Assembly: GCF_000988165.1 (NCBI RefSeq)
Contig: NW_020169337.1
Span: forward strand, 1-36,567
Reading direction: 5' to 3'
DNA: 36,567 nt
From: Vairimorpha ceranae
Lineage: Eukaryota > Microsporidia > Nosematidae
Position 1 is the stretch's first letter. Each line of letters starts with the position of its first letter. The translations under genes were made by a program, and so were the position numbers. Positions 9,241 to 18,402 of this stretch are shown piece after piece. The notes under the pieces were generated by a model that did no database searches, was not told where the DNA came from, and saw nothing but the letters and a program-made list of their open reading frames with translations.

Positions 9241-9377
9241 TATAATTTTTAATAAGGGGAAAAGGATTAGAATTCTTTGCTGTAGCTAATACATTTAAAA
9301 AAAGAGGTGTAAATTTATAATTTTTAATAAGGGGAAAAGGATTAAAATTCTTTGTTGTAGCTAATACATATAAAAAA
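9241..9377. repeat. Two-copy 75-bp tandem repeat
   Basis: Two copies starting at 9241 and 9316 share TATAATTTTTAATAAGGGG and a following GGATTARAATTCTTTG block with few changes. The rest of the region up to 9863 is AT-rich spacer in which I see no gene. Confidence 0.85.
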
Positions 9378-9863
9378 ATACGACTTTACTAAATTTTATC
9401 ATTGTAGAGGTATTTTTTTAAAATAAAACACAAGTTTATTTATAAATTACTATTATAAAACAAACATATCAACCTATATCTGCTTCTCTACTGTCCTCCA
9501 ATTTTAACTCATATTTACAAAAAAATAAAGTGCCTTACTGTTAACTTATACTATAAATTTGCAAAGAATAGACATAAAACGTGTATCATGTAAATATGTT
9601 AGAAAAATATAATTTATAAGCATATTTGAGATTATATAATAAACGTAATCAATTTATATTTGACTTGCTAAAATTACACAAGAAAAAGAAATATTTTCCA
9701 TTATTTAAAAATTTAAAATATTTTTAATAGTTGTAATAATATATTATTACCTAACAGGTTGTATCTACCATAATATAATAAATTATTATGTTTTTTTATA
9801 GTTTAATTTTTTTAGCTAATTTAAGTTTATATTGATTTTAAAAAAATGCTTTTATATAAGAAT

Positions 9864-10676
9864 TTATTTTGATTTAATACAATAATATATTAAAAAGCAC
9901 AATAACATCATTTCATACAAGTTATTTAAACCTTCTATTAGTGATGAATTAATAGTTGATGTTATTATTTTACAATAACAACTTAGTTTTTGTTGATCAC
10001 CAAATACAGCCCTATAAAGAACATTTGTATTATGAAATCTAGTATTAGTCAGTAAAATGTACAGATTAGATAATATATGTAACATTTTAGTAACAATTGT
10101 TAAACGTATAAAATTAGACTTTAAGTTGTTTTTAAAAAATGATAAATAAAGAATGAATATAAGCACCAGCTTACTAAAATCTACCATCGAGCGATCAAAA
10201 AACATTTCTAATAACAAATGCATCATATAAATTATAATACAAAACTTCGCTTTCTGTTTCGCAATGTACGCTTTATATGTAAAAAAATTTACACCAGCTT
10301 TTTTTACGTACAATTTCATAAATTCCATATAAAATGTTTGTACACAGTACATCTCTATAAAAATATCTAGAATTAAAAGAAATTGATATACAAATATAAT
10401 ATAATAATTTATATTTAAACAAGTAAATAAAAAATAAATGTCTATCATGTTTATCAGTAAAAAAATTTTGTACAGTTTAAGTTGGAATATATTTTTCGTA
10501 AGGACAATATAAAAAATATAACAGTAAGTGTAAGTGGCCATTAAAATTGATTTTAAAAGTACTGTTCTGTAGATGGGTAAGTTAACTATATCTGTAATCT
10601 TAATTACGTAGCATATTGTAATAAGTCGAAGATAGAATGTAATACTTATAAAAAAGTATATAACTCCCTTATTCAT
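9864..10676 (-). CDS. Hypothetical multi-pass membrane protein
   Basis: I do not recognise this 270-aa protein. It has about six to seven hydrophobic segments: near residues 5-24, 40-60, 68-85, 90-110, 145-160, 168-180 and 252-267. Short Lys-rich connectors lie between them, including a basic stretch KAYIAKQKAK around 134-143. It is rich in Ile, Tyr, Phe and Leu, as expected of a fast-evolving microsporidian membrane protein. No CCC run is found next to the ATG and the gene is flanked by long spacers on both sides, so expression is not certain, but a 270-codon frame with consistent membrane topology is unlikely by chance. A transporter or an organelle membrane protein are both possible. Confidence 0.7.
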   Translation of the reverse strand: MNKGVIYFFISITFYLRLITICYVIKITDIVNLPIYRTVLLKSILMATYTYCYIFYIVLTKNIFQLKLYKIFLLINMIDIYFLFTCLNINYYIIFVYQFLLILDIFIEMYCVQTFYMEFMKLYVKKAGVNFFTYKAYIAKQKAKFCIIIYMMHLLLEMFFDRSMVDFSKLVLIFILYLSFFKNNLKSNFIRLTIVTKMLHILSNLYILLTNTRFHNTNVLYRAVFGDQQKLSCYCKIITSTINSSLIEGLNNLYEMMLLCFLIYYCIKSK

Positions 10677-11646
10677 TTAAAAAATAAATTAACAATTTTT
10701 AAATATAAAAACAAATAAATAAAAATTTTTAAATTTTAGTATCTTAATGTAAATTTATAAAAACATAGTTTATACAAAATTTGTTTGGTTTATTTTTGTT
10801 TTTATATCATTTTTAATTTTTAATTTGCATACTATATCAAATTAATAATAAAGTATACTTTTTTGTATTAATATAAATGTAAAGAAATTTTATAGAATTA
10901 ATTTTAATTGTTTATTTATAATTTTGTGTTTACAGGTCGTAAAATGTCAAATTTATGCAATTATCAATAAAAAGAAAACACATCTTTTTATTGTAAAAGA
11001 ATTTTATTAAATTAAAATTAATTAAGATTTTTGACAGAATAATAAAGCAAGAAAACAAATTTATCAATTATTTAACCACAGTTTTGATGTAAAAATTAAG
11101 TTAAAACGTAAAATATCATTTCTCCATAAACAACCAATATGAAAAAAAGGCATTATACACTATTTTCTGTAGATAAAATGACTAGTCTTTTTATGCTAGT
11201 ATAAAATTTAATTTAAACATGTGCTTTTTTTCTGCGATATTACAGCCACTAAAAATTCTTTTGATTATTTTCTTGTTCTTCTGTAATTCTGATGGGTTAA
11301 AATAAAAATAAATATTTATAGTAAAAAAAAACTTAAGAAGACTCTTGAGAGTATCTCGTTGGAGCACCGAAGAAGGGGTGACATGAATGTACCAGAGAAT
11401 GGAGGAGAGCAGAATCTATCACCAAATTTGTTCAGTGGTGTCACTGAAGCAATAAGTCAAATATAAAAGAAAATACTAACCTTCAAATAAATATTCATAG
11501 TAAAATAAAATAATTGACATATAATAAATTATACCACACTTTTATTTTATAAATCTTTTTTTCCAATATTCAAAACCTTCCTTTTCTATTAAATCTTAAT
11601 ATTTTATGCGTTAGATAAAATATTTATCCTTTATTTTACAACCCTT
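10677..11646. other. Long spacer with one GC-rich island
   Basis: 970 bp without a supported gene. Most is AT-rich. The exception is 11330-11465, which is clearly richer in G and C and has open frames on both strands; see the separate entry. Confidence 0.6.
11330..11465. other. GC-rich island of unknown origin
   Basis: About 130 bp with near-balanced base composition inside very AT-rich DNA. The plus strand is open from 11293 to a TAA at 11460-11462 and reads like protein (SLEHRRRGDMNVPENGG in part); the minus strand is also partly open. There is no start signal. It could be a fragment of a transferred or mobile sequence, or an RNA gene. I recognise no family. Confidence 0.4.
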
Positions 11647-12144
11647 ATGCAGAAATCTGGAGCACGTTTTTCAAAGTTAAAGTTAGTTTATAAAAAAGCA
11701 ATACAAGAAATGCTTAGTATAAATATTGAACCATCTGAATCCATTGATTCATTTTATAACACTACTGTTAATTCTACTAATTATAAAGAAAGAATAGAAA
11801 CTTTAAAATGTAAATTATCTGAACTTTTTAAACAAAAGATTAAAGAATATGATTTAGAAAATAAACTTAATACACTTGATTCTCTTATTAAAGATAATCA
11901 AGATGTAAAAGATATCAATGATGAGGATTATATACAAGAAATACTTGAGTCATACATTGTTGAAGATAAGTTACAGCTTATTGAGTTTGTAAATACAAGG
12001 AATGAAGAACTAAAAGATGATATAACACATTTAGAAGATAAGTTAAAGTTACTGGAGGATGAATATTTAGTGCTTAGTAAAGAGTGTAATAATAAAGAAA
12101 GAAGAATTAATAAGTTAATAGATGATATGAAAAATGTATATTAA
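11647..12144 (+). CDS. Coiled-coil protein, possibly Nnf1-like kinetochore subunit
   Basis: A 165-aa protein preceded by CCCTT directly before the ATG. The first 20 residues (GARFSKLKLVYKKAIQEML) match the start pattern of the Nnf1/PMF1 kinetochore family, in which an arginine-rich N-terminus is followed by a helix. Residues 50-160 are almost entirely charged helix, with a coiled coil in the last 60 (LEDKLKLLEDEYLVLSKECN). The length fits an Nnf1-type subunit of the MIND complex, which links centromeric chromatin to microtubule-binding proteins. The family assignment rests on a short motif and overall shape and is tentative; any small coiled-coil protein would look similar. Confidence 0.8.
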   Translation: MQKSGARFSKLKLVYKKAIQEMLSINIEPSESIDSFYNTTVNSTNYKERIETLKCKLSELFKQKIKEYDLENKLNTLDSLIKDNQDVKDINDEDYIQEILESYIVEDKLQLIEFVNTRNEELKDDITHLEDKLKLLEDEYLVLSKECNNKERRINKLIDDMKNVY

Positions 12145-12388
12145 TAATTTTTGGTACATTTATAAAATATTACTGTACATTTAATTGGATGAAATACATA
12201 CAAACGAATAAAAATTTTGTGAATTTTTATAAATGTTTTTATTACAGTTTGTATTTTTAAAATTATGTTAATAGATGTTTATTACAGAAATGTGATATTG
12301 AAAATGTTTATGTACACTTTACTGTCAAAATAAATATAATTTATTTAATACCTTTTTTTTTTATTGAGTAAAAATTTATAAGTAGTGT

Positions 12389-12727
12389 TTATAAGCTTAA
12401 AAGCATCATAAATGTGCATATGCTAAGAAGGACAAATATCTTTTTTCTCTTACTATCTTTACTAGAATTTAATGATATATTATTATTACTAGCATGTAAT
12501 GATATATTATTATTACTAGCATGTTTTAACATGTTATTTGACAATATAAGTTTATCACAAGTATTTTTATATTTGTACATATATTTTCTATGCAAAGTGA
12601 GTTCTTTTATATTCTTGTTAGATATTGATGAACAAGTTATTTTATTAATATATTTAATAAATGTACTGTCTATAAATGTATTGTATCTAAAAATATTATT
12701 GTTACTAATATTTGCTTGTTTATCCAT
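12389..12727 (-). CDS. Small tail-anchored protein with in-frame repeat
   Basis: A 112-aa protein with one hydrophobic segment at the extreme C-terminus (about residues 96-112, IFVLLSICTFMMLLSL), preceded by basic residues (SKRKK). This is the layout of tail-anchored proteins such as SNAREs inserted into the ER or Golgi. A nine-residue unit HASNNNISL occurs twice in tandem, encoded by a perfect 27-bp DNA repeat. The rest is Asn-, Lys- and Ser-rich. There is no CCC at the ATG. The opposite strand is also open over this region and reads as a very hydrophobic protein, but it lacks a start signal. I cannot name the family. Confidence 0.55.
   Translation of the reverse strand: MDKQANISNNNIFRYNTFIDSTFIKYINKITCSSISNKNIKELTLHRKYMYKYKNTCDKLILSNNMLKHASNNNISLHASNNNISLNSSKDSKRKKIFVLLSICTFMMLLSL
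12470..12523. repeat. 27-bp perfect tandem duplication, in frame
   Basis: Units 12470-12496 and 12497-12523 are identical. The unit length is a multiple of three, so the duplication keeps the reading frame of the minus-strand gene around it. Confidence 0.9.
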
Positions 12728-12855
12728 TAATATTAAAAGTATTAAATATTTATATTAATACTAACCAATTATAAAAATGTGAGTGTATAATTGATTATTT
12801 AACATTTTTAAAATGGTTAATATTACAATACATTTATGTTAAATGGTTAAAAATT

Positions 12856-12978
12856 CAAATAATATTTTTACTATCACTTACATTAAAAAAATTTATCAAA
12901 TAATATTTTTACTATCACTTACATTAAAAAAATTTATTAAATAATATTTTTACCATCTCTTACATTAAACAATACTAT
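12856..12978. repeat. Three-copy 41-bp tandem repeat
   Basis: Copies begin at 12856, 12897 and 12938 and share AAATAATATTTTTACYATC and CTTACATTAAA. The third copy is slightly diverged. It lies in the spacer between two minus-strand genes. Confidence 0.9.
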
Positions 12979-13090
12979 TATGTTTATTAAAAAAATCCTT
13001 TTTTAAACTTATTGTTTTATTGATTAGTACTAAAATTAAATTGGTTATATTGATTTTACTAAATAACAAAATATCAAAACATTATAAAAT

Positions 13091-13363
13091 TTATTTAATA
13101 AAAAGTTTGTGAAGAAAAACACTTATGTCATTTAAATTATCTCTACTTTTTAAGTTACAAAAGACTTCTAAGCTCTTTTTTCTTTTTATGTCCTTTTTCT
13201 TTAATATTTTCTTCAACTCGTCATCAAATAAATTCACCTGCTCTTCTGCTTGATTTACATATATAAATACATGAGTCAGTGTTTCTAATATTTTGATATC
13301 AGTGTCTGTGCCATTTATATTGGTTTTGAAGTCTACATAACCTGTACGATTTGAATTATCCAT
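13091..13363 (-). CDS. Hypothetical small protein (90 aa)
   Basis: A 90-aa protein I do not recognise. The N-terminal half (residues 8-45) alternates hydrophobic and polar residues as in a small beta-alpha unit (DTDIKILETLTHVFIYV). The second half contains a basic KKILKKKDIKRKK stretch and a C-terminal helix ending VFLHKLFIK. There is no signal peptide or membrane segment. A CTCC lies about 13 bases before the ATG, a weak match to the usual start signal. The size suggests a small complex subunit. Confidence 0.6.
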   Translation of the reverse strand: MDNSNRTGYVDFKTNINGTDTDIKILETLTHVFIYVNQAEEQVNLFDDELKKILKKKDIKRKKSLEVFCNLKSRDNLNDISVFLHKLFIK

Positions 13364-14074
13364 ATTTCAAAACAGAAAGGAGTTATTTAAAATACTTTTT
13401 TTATTATTGGTTATTAATTAACCAATAATTTAATTTAGTCCAATAAACTTATTTATTTAATATGATTTATTAATAGATGTTATAGCATTATTAATAACAA
13501 TAAGTATTGTATTTTGTTAAAAATAACAGTTACCGTCATATCATTATTTCTTTACTCATAATCTTTTACAGTACTGTACACTTATTTGTCTTTCTAAACA
13601 TAAAAATTTAAGTCTTAAGAAATGCTAGAACAAAACGAATTAAACAATCAAATGTATTAAATAAACACAATTCATATTGTATTTATTACCTTACAATTAA
13701 GTATAAAATATAAAACGTAAAAATTATATTTATAAAGCATAATTATAATAATTATTTTTATAGTTCAAATTAAAATATTTATAATTATTTAGTATTAATT
13801 TTAATTTATCAATTATTTAAATAAAAATTAAATTTTGTTAATTATTATAAACTTTTAACTATTAATATTGAAAATGATAGTATATAAGACAATAATACTT
13901 TTATTTGACTTGCTTTCTTCCTGCATGGGTTAGAAAATTTTTAAAAATTTATAGATTAAAATAAAACATTATTGTTCCTTGACATATAAAATAATACAAG
14001 ACTTAACACACATGAAATGTTTATAAACTTATTACATAACATTATTTAGTGTTTTTAGTTATTTTTTTTACCCC
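13364..14074. other. Gene-free AT-rich spacer
   Basis: About 700 bp of very AT-rich DNA with many short T and A runs. I see no ORF with a start signal and no clear repeat family. Confidence 0.6.
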
Positions 14075-14377
14075 ATGAAAATCAATAATGGACTCCTGTC
14101 AATTTACTTTAAGATCTATTCCATATGTAAAACACTTATTAATATATCAAAGTATAATAATATAGTAATATTTATTATTCCATTATTCTGTATGCGACTT
14201 TTCTTACTCAGATATTTTAAGAATCCTGTGCACTATTTTTTAGTAGGGGGTACTTTTATTTTAGAAGCCTTATTTTTTATATTTTTCTTTAAAAAGAAAA
14301 TATTTTTAGAAATAAGTTTATCAGTAATTAATCTGTTAATAATGGTGTATTTATATCCTTATTATTTAAATAAATGA
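14075..14377 (+). CDS. Small multi-pass membrane protein (100 aa)
   Basis: A 100-aa protein whose ATG follows CCCC directly, strong support for a real start. Hydrophobic segments lie near residues 27-45 (NNIVIFIIPLFCMRLFLL), 55-72 (YFLVGGTFILEALFFIFFF) and 77-95 (FLEISLSVINLLIMVYLY), with short basic turns between. That is three membrane spans with almost no soluble part. I do not recognise it. It lies 95 bp upstream of the IDI gene on the same strand. Confidence 0.7.
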   Translation: MKINNGLLSIYFKIYSICKTLINISKYNNIVIFIIPLFCMRLFLLRYFKNPVHYFLVGGTFILEALFFIFFFKKKIFLEISLSVINLLIMVYLYPYYLNK

Positions 14378-14472
14378 TATTTTTATACTGTTGTTTATCA
14401 TTTTGTTTTTTAATATAAATTATCTTAATTAAATTCTGTAATCTATTTAATTAAAATATTTCTAGCCCCTAA

Positions 14473-15135
14473 ATGGATAATTACAACAAGAATCTTATTG
14501 TAGTAGATAATAATGATAATATTATAGGTACTGTTAAAGCACTTACAGGGCATCATAAATCTTTCTTAACATTACATAGGGCCTTTTCACTATTTTTAGT
14601 TGATAATGAAAATTCGTTAGTGTTACAAAAAAGATCTAATGATAAATTGGTATTTCCTGGTATTTGGGCTAATACTGTATGTTCTCACCCATTTCTTAAT
14701 CCATTGTCATTTAGTGATCCTATATTGGATGCTAAAAATCATTTAATAAAACGACTGAATTATGAGCTTGGTATTAATAATATTAAAGAAGAAGAATTAC
14801 AGTATATTGGTCGAGTGTGGTACATGGCAACAGATACTAAGTATTTCGGGCATTTATTGGAAGGAGAGCCTTGTGCGCAGGAATACAAGGAGTTTGAAAT
14901 TGGTGAGAATTTACAAGTAGAAAAATACAGTAAAGATTTCTTTGAATGGGAAATTGATTACATTTTTGTATGTAAAAAGACTGTAGATATTGTTTTAAAT
15001 ACTGAAGAAGTGCAAGATGTCACCACTGTGAATAAACAAAAATATAACAAAATGGTTGAAAATGGGTTGATTAGTAAGTGGACGAGAATTATAGTTGATA
15101 AGTCTAATATATTTGATATTTTAGAAAAATTATGA
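14473..15135 (+). CDS. IDI1: Isopentenyl-diphosphate Delta-isomerase (type I)
   Basis: A 220-aa Nudix-fold enzyme that interconverts isopentenyl and dimethylallyl diphosphate at the end of the mevalonate pathway, supplying isoprenoids for prenylation and dolichol. Metal ligands and catalytic residues are visible by comparison with the E. coli enzyme: H28 and H35 (LHRAFS), catalytic C70 and H72 (NTVCSHP), and E158/E160 in FEWEIDYIF, matching the family's GEHEIDY. There is an insert at about residues 120-156 (YFGHLLEGEPC...), longer than usual, between the GRVWYMA strand and the EWE motif. The start is well supported by CCCCTAA before the ATG. It should be active. The prenyl product connects with the CAAX-ending Rho protein at 30885. 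Confidence 0.95.
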   Translation: MDNYNKNLIVVDNNDNIIGTVKALTGHHKSFLTLHRAFSLFLVDNENSLVLQKRSNDKLVFPGIWANTVCSHPFLNPLSFSDPILDAKNHLIKRLNYELGINNIKEEELQYIGRVWYMATDTKYFGHLLEGEPCAQEYKEFEIGENLQVEKYSKDFFEWEIDYIFVCKKTVDIVLNTEEVQDVTTVNKQKYNKMVENGLISKWTRIIVDKSNIFDILEKL

Positions 15136-15164
15136 TTGATTAAAATTAATTTATTTTAAAGTTG

Positions 15165-15300
15165 ATTAATTTTTTATGGATGATTTTTTTGACAGTCTGT
15201 TTTTTTAAGGTTGACTTTTTTGATAGTTTGTTTTTTTGACAGTTTATTTTGTAAAGTAATTATTTTTTTAATGATCCGTTTTTTTTAGTGATTAATTTTT
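15165..15300. repeat. Degenerate T-rich tandem repeat
   Basis: About five loose copies of a unit of 17-25 bp containing a run of seven T followed by GACAGT or GATAGT or similar. There is no ORF here. The remaining DNA up to 15538 is AT-rich spacer. Confidence 0.6.
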
Positions 15301-15538
15301 TGGGCAATTATTGTATATTTCTTCATTTCACAATAAGTTAAACCAATTTTTCATTCTACAATAAGTAATTACTCGTTTTTTAGTAAATAACTTTTACTTG
15401 AGAGTATTTTTATTGTAATACAGACGGAATAAATATACAATACGTTTAGACAAGCTACGCTGATTTTAAGCTAATACTAGCACAAATAGCTAATTAATAA
15501 AATTACTTCTCAAATAAATAATTTTTTATTTTCCCCTT

Positions 15539-15706
15539 ATGGTACAAAAGCCACTTAAAAAAGTTAAGATAACAAAAAAGCCTACAAAATATTTCAAGAG
15601 ATCTAACAAAGATAAATCAGTAGATTTTTTAATTAGTAAAGAAATAAATAAGAAGAATTTACAAAATGTAATAGCATTAAGTAATAGAAATAGAAAAAAT
15701 AAATAA
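15539..15706 (+). CDS. Small basic protein, 55 aa
   Basis: A 55-aa ORF whose ATG is preceded by CCCCTT, exactly like the starts of the larger genes. The protein begins MVQKPLKKVKITKKPTK and is about one third Lys or Arg, with a helical second half (VDFLISKEINKKNLQNVIAL) and a basic tail. The layout recalls small nucleolar or ribosome-associated proteins of the UPF0390 (L10K) type, but the match is too weak to name. It ends 30 bp before the convergent SOF1 stop codon. Confidence 0.65.
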   Translation: MVQKPLKKVKITKKPTKYFKRSNKDKSVDFLISKEINKKNLQNVIALSNRNRKNK

Positions 15707-15736
15707 GAAATATTTAATAACTAAAAATAATAAATG

Positions 15737-16951
15737 TCATTTACCTTTCTTTATATGTCCTTTCCTTACTTCTGCTTCATAATGTTCGTGTTTCTGTTTC
15801 ATTTTATTTTTAAGTAGCTTTGGTACAAATCTATGTCTATTAATTCTGTCAACTTCATTAACATTCTTGTATTTTTCAATAAGAACTTTACTTAGTGCTT
15901 GGACATCTTTTTCTTTTTTACTGAGAGGTCCTGACTTTTTGCTCGCATCTGATTTCCATAAACGTATTGAACCATCATCACTACCAGAAATAATAAACTG
16001 ATCGTCATTTGAATATTCTAGACCATAAATGTTGTGCATTCTTTGATTATAATAAATATCTCTTGATTTCCTTTCATTGGTTCTAAAAATCCTAATTGAT
16101 TGATCAAAACTTCCAGAACACACTTCTGTACCACTAGGATTATATTTTACACACGTGACTGCTCCTACATGGCCTCTTAAAGTATTACAAGGGGTGTCTA
16201 TAAACCTGAGATCGTGAATGTATACATTACTGTCCTCATTAGCGGATGCGACGAAATAGCCATCTGATGGACTAAAAGATAGCATATTTGTTTTATTGGG
16301 TAGTAAAAATTCCAGTACAACTTTTTCAATTCGCATGTCTGCTATGAAATTACGTTCAGTATTAGCAAATCCTATTAAATGGGTGAATGAAGGGTTGTGT
16401 GTAATAACATCAGCATTTTGAATAGAAATTTCTACCTTTTTAGATCTCATCTCCAAATCATAAACATTAATGCTACTATATGATGCAACATACAGGTTAT
16501 CATCTACATGTATATTATTTACGGCAGAATTACAACAATAAATCGTATTATTATCCATTCTTTTTACTGTTTTATTCTGACCAATATAAATGTTATCTAA
16601 TAAATCAATGCCTATACCTTTAACTTTCGATTTTATATCAAAACTAGAAATCATAGATCGTGATTCTAAGTTACTTAAAATAACGTTATTATCAAAACTT
16701 GCAGATAAAATTAACGGTTTTTTACTGGATTTTACCATAAAATTTATACCTTCTTTGTGGAATGACAATGCAGTTACAAATGGTTTAGCAAAAAGTCTGT
16801 TTAGTTTTGTTGTATTTATTGCACGGACAAGTTCTCTTTCTTTAATAAAAGGATGGTGTATAGGATTTTTAGAATGTTTAGTATGACTTAAGTCCCTTTT
16901 TCTTTCTTTAGTATATTCTTGTTCTGAATGGTAAATAGTGTTAATTTTCAT
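15737..16951 (-). CDS. SOF1: Sof1/DCAF13, U3 snoRNP WD40 protein
   Basis: A 404-aa WD40 protein of the small-subunit processome, where it acts with U3 snoRNA in 18S rRNA processing in the nucleolus. The N-terminus has the Sof1 signature of a basic segment ending HPFIKERELVRAINTTKLNRLFAKPF. The propeller covers about 60-335 with recognisable blades (LRGHVGAVTCVKYNPSGTE, GSDDGSIRLW). The C-terminal tail, VLIEKYKNVNEVDRINRHR followed by VPKLLKNK, is characteristic of the family and is not found in other WD40 proteins. CCC stands directly next to the ATG. The length is slightly shorter than yeast Sof1 (489 aa). It is convergent with the small gene at 15539. Confidence 0.93.
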   Translation of the reverse strand: MKINTIYHSEQEYTKERKRDLSHTKHSKNPIHHPFIKERELVRAINTTKLNRLFAKPFVTALSFHKEGINFMVKSSKKPLILSASFDNNVILSNLESRSMISSFDIKSKVKGIGIDLLDNIYIGQNKTVKRMDNNTIYCCNSAVNNIHVDDNLYVASYSSINVYDLEMRSKKVEISIQNADVITHNPSFTHLIGFANTERNFIADMRIEKVVLEFLLPNKTNMLSFSPSDGYFVASANEDSNVYIHDLRFIDTPCNTLRGHVGAVTCVKYNPSGTEVCSGSFDQSIRIFRTNERKSRDIYYNQRMHNIYGLEYSNDDQFIISGSDDGSIRLWKSDASKKSGPLSKKEKDVQALSKVLIEKYKNVNEVDRINRHRFVPKLLKNKMKQKHEHYEAEVRKGHIKKGK

Positions 16952-16965
16952 GGGTGTAAAATTTA

Positions 16966-17099
16966 GAGAGTTTTTGTATATTAAAGATAAAGTGTTAAAA
17001 ATTCAATATTTTTTGTATATAAAAGAGAAAGTGCGAAATTCAATATTTTTTGTATATTATAGATAAAGTGTTAAAAATTACTGTAATTTTTGTATATTT
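16966..17099. repeat. Short tandem repeat, four degenerate copies
   Basis: Copies of TTTTTGTATATNARAGA-type sequence followed by AAAGTG and an AAATT segment occur at roughly 16970, 17012, 17048 and 17090, about 38-42 bp apart. They lie between the divergent SOF1 and RRM genes and so could contribute to their promoters. Confidence 0.75.
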
Positions 17100-17232
17100 G
17101 ATATTTTTATATCTCAATAGTTTAACTTCTTTTTCAAATATAATTTAATCTTTTTCGCACATAGTTAAATCTTTTTTTCGCACGTAGTAGTCCAAAATAA
17201 TATTTCTTTCAACAAAATTACCCTCTTTTTAT

Positions 17233-17919
17233 ATGCCAAAAATAATTGTAAGTAATCTACCACCTAATTTTACAGTAGAAGACACAAGAACGATATACGA
17301 AAAATATGGATTGATACTAAACATCACAAAATCAGAAAAAAATTATTTTATTACATACAAGAACAGAAATGAATGCGCTACTGCTATAAATAGTACTAAT
17401 GGTAAGGTTTACAATAATTGTAAGCCTCTTATTGTAGATTATGCTTACGACAGAGACTCTAAAGTATTTATTTTTAATTTACCACTAGACAGTGATTTAG
17501 TAGATGTTACATCTTATTTTAGTTATTACGGCAAAATAGAACACAGTAAATTTATTAAGAATGTGTTATTTATTGTATTTGAAAATAAAAAGGATGCTAT
17601 AAAACTTTTAGATCTTAATAATAAAATACATTATAAGGATAAATTACTTAATATACGCAATACATTAAAATCAGAGTGTATGTACGATGACTCTAAATGT
17701 GTTTTTGTGTACAACGTACCAGAAGATCTCACTGAAATGGATTTTTTAAGATTTTTTAGTAAATATGGATGTATTTTGTCGAGTGGTATAAAAAATAATA
17801 AAGGATTTATAAATTATGAGAGAGAGATAGGAGCATATAAAGCGGTAAAATATGGTGATGGATTAAAAATAAAAAACAAGAAAATAAGAGTTACACTTAA
17901 AGGGGAAAAGCGTAAGTGA
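17233..17919 (+). CDS. Three-RRM RNA-binding protein
   Basis: A 228-aa protein made almost entirely of three RNA recognition motifs: RRM1 at about 1-72 (RNP2 IIVSNLPP, RNP1-equivalent YFITYKN), RRM2 at about 76-148 (KVFIFNLPL, VLFIVFEN) and RRM3 at about 156-225 (CVFVYNVPE, KGFINYER), ending in a basic tail GEKRK. The RNP1 motifs lack the usual KGFGFV but keep the aromatic position in RRM3. Tight RRM tandems of this kind are found in poly(A)-binding and Nop4/Mrd1-type nucleolar proteins; I cannot tell which family. CCC lies 11 bases before the ATG. Confidence 0.85.
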   Translation: MPKIIVSNLPPNFTVEDTRTIYEKYGLILNITKSEKNYFITYKNRNECATAINSTNGKVYNNCKPLIVDYAYDRDSKVFIFNLPLDSDLVDVTSYFSYYGKIEHSKFIKNVLFIVFENKKDAIKLLDLNNKIHYKDKLLNIRNTLKSECMYDDSKCVFVYNVPEDLTEMDFLRFFSKYGCILSSGIKNNKGFINYEREIGAYKAVKYGDGLKIKNKKIRVTLKGEKRK

Positions 17920-17954
17920 GTTATAGTTCAAAAAAATATCATTTTATTAATAAG

Positions 17955-18150
17955 ATTTTATTACATATAAAATTTTTTTTACTTATAATTTTTATTAATA
18001 TAAATTTTATTACATATAAAATTTAATTACATATGTTTTATATACATACAAATTTTTATTATAAGATCTTTATTTAAATACAAAATTACATATGATTTTT
18101 TTACATATGATTGTAATTACCCATAAATTTTATTACATACAAAATTTAAT
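17955..18150. repeat. Dispersed ATTTTATTACATA repeats downstream of RRM gene
   Basis: At least three copies of TTTTATTACATAYAAAATTT (near 17955, 18003 and 18127) plus partial copies such as TTACATATGATTT occur in the spacer 17920-18402. The tract is AT-rich with no ORF. Confidence 0.7.
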
Positions 18151-18402
18151 TAAATAATTTACGTTAATTACTAGTATAATAATGTTTGACTATTTTAATA
18201 TTTTCTAAAATTAAACCAATGTTCAATACTTTCATTTAAGTTTATAAAAAAATTGCACATTAATTAAGCTTTTAAATAACAACATATTTTAATTAAACTT
18301 TTAAACCTTAAATTAGTAATCAGTGTTGATTTATCAAAACATAATAACTAGATTTATTACACTATCATAAAATTTTTAAAAATATAATTATACAACTTTT
18401 TA

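Noticed and set aside
12414..12758. Very hydrophobic plus-strand frame of 114 aa
   Set aside because: No CCC signal. The opposite strand has an ATG, a sensible tail anchor and a charged composition.
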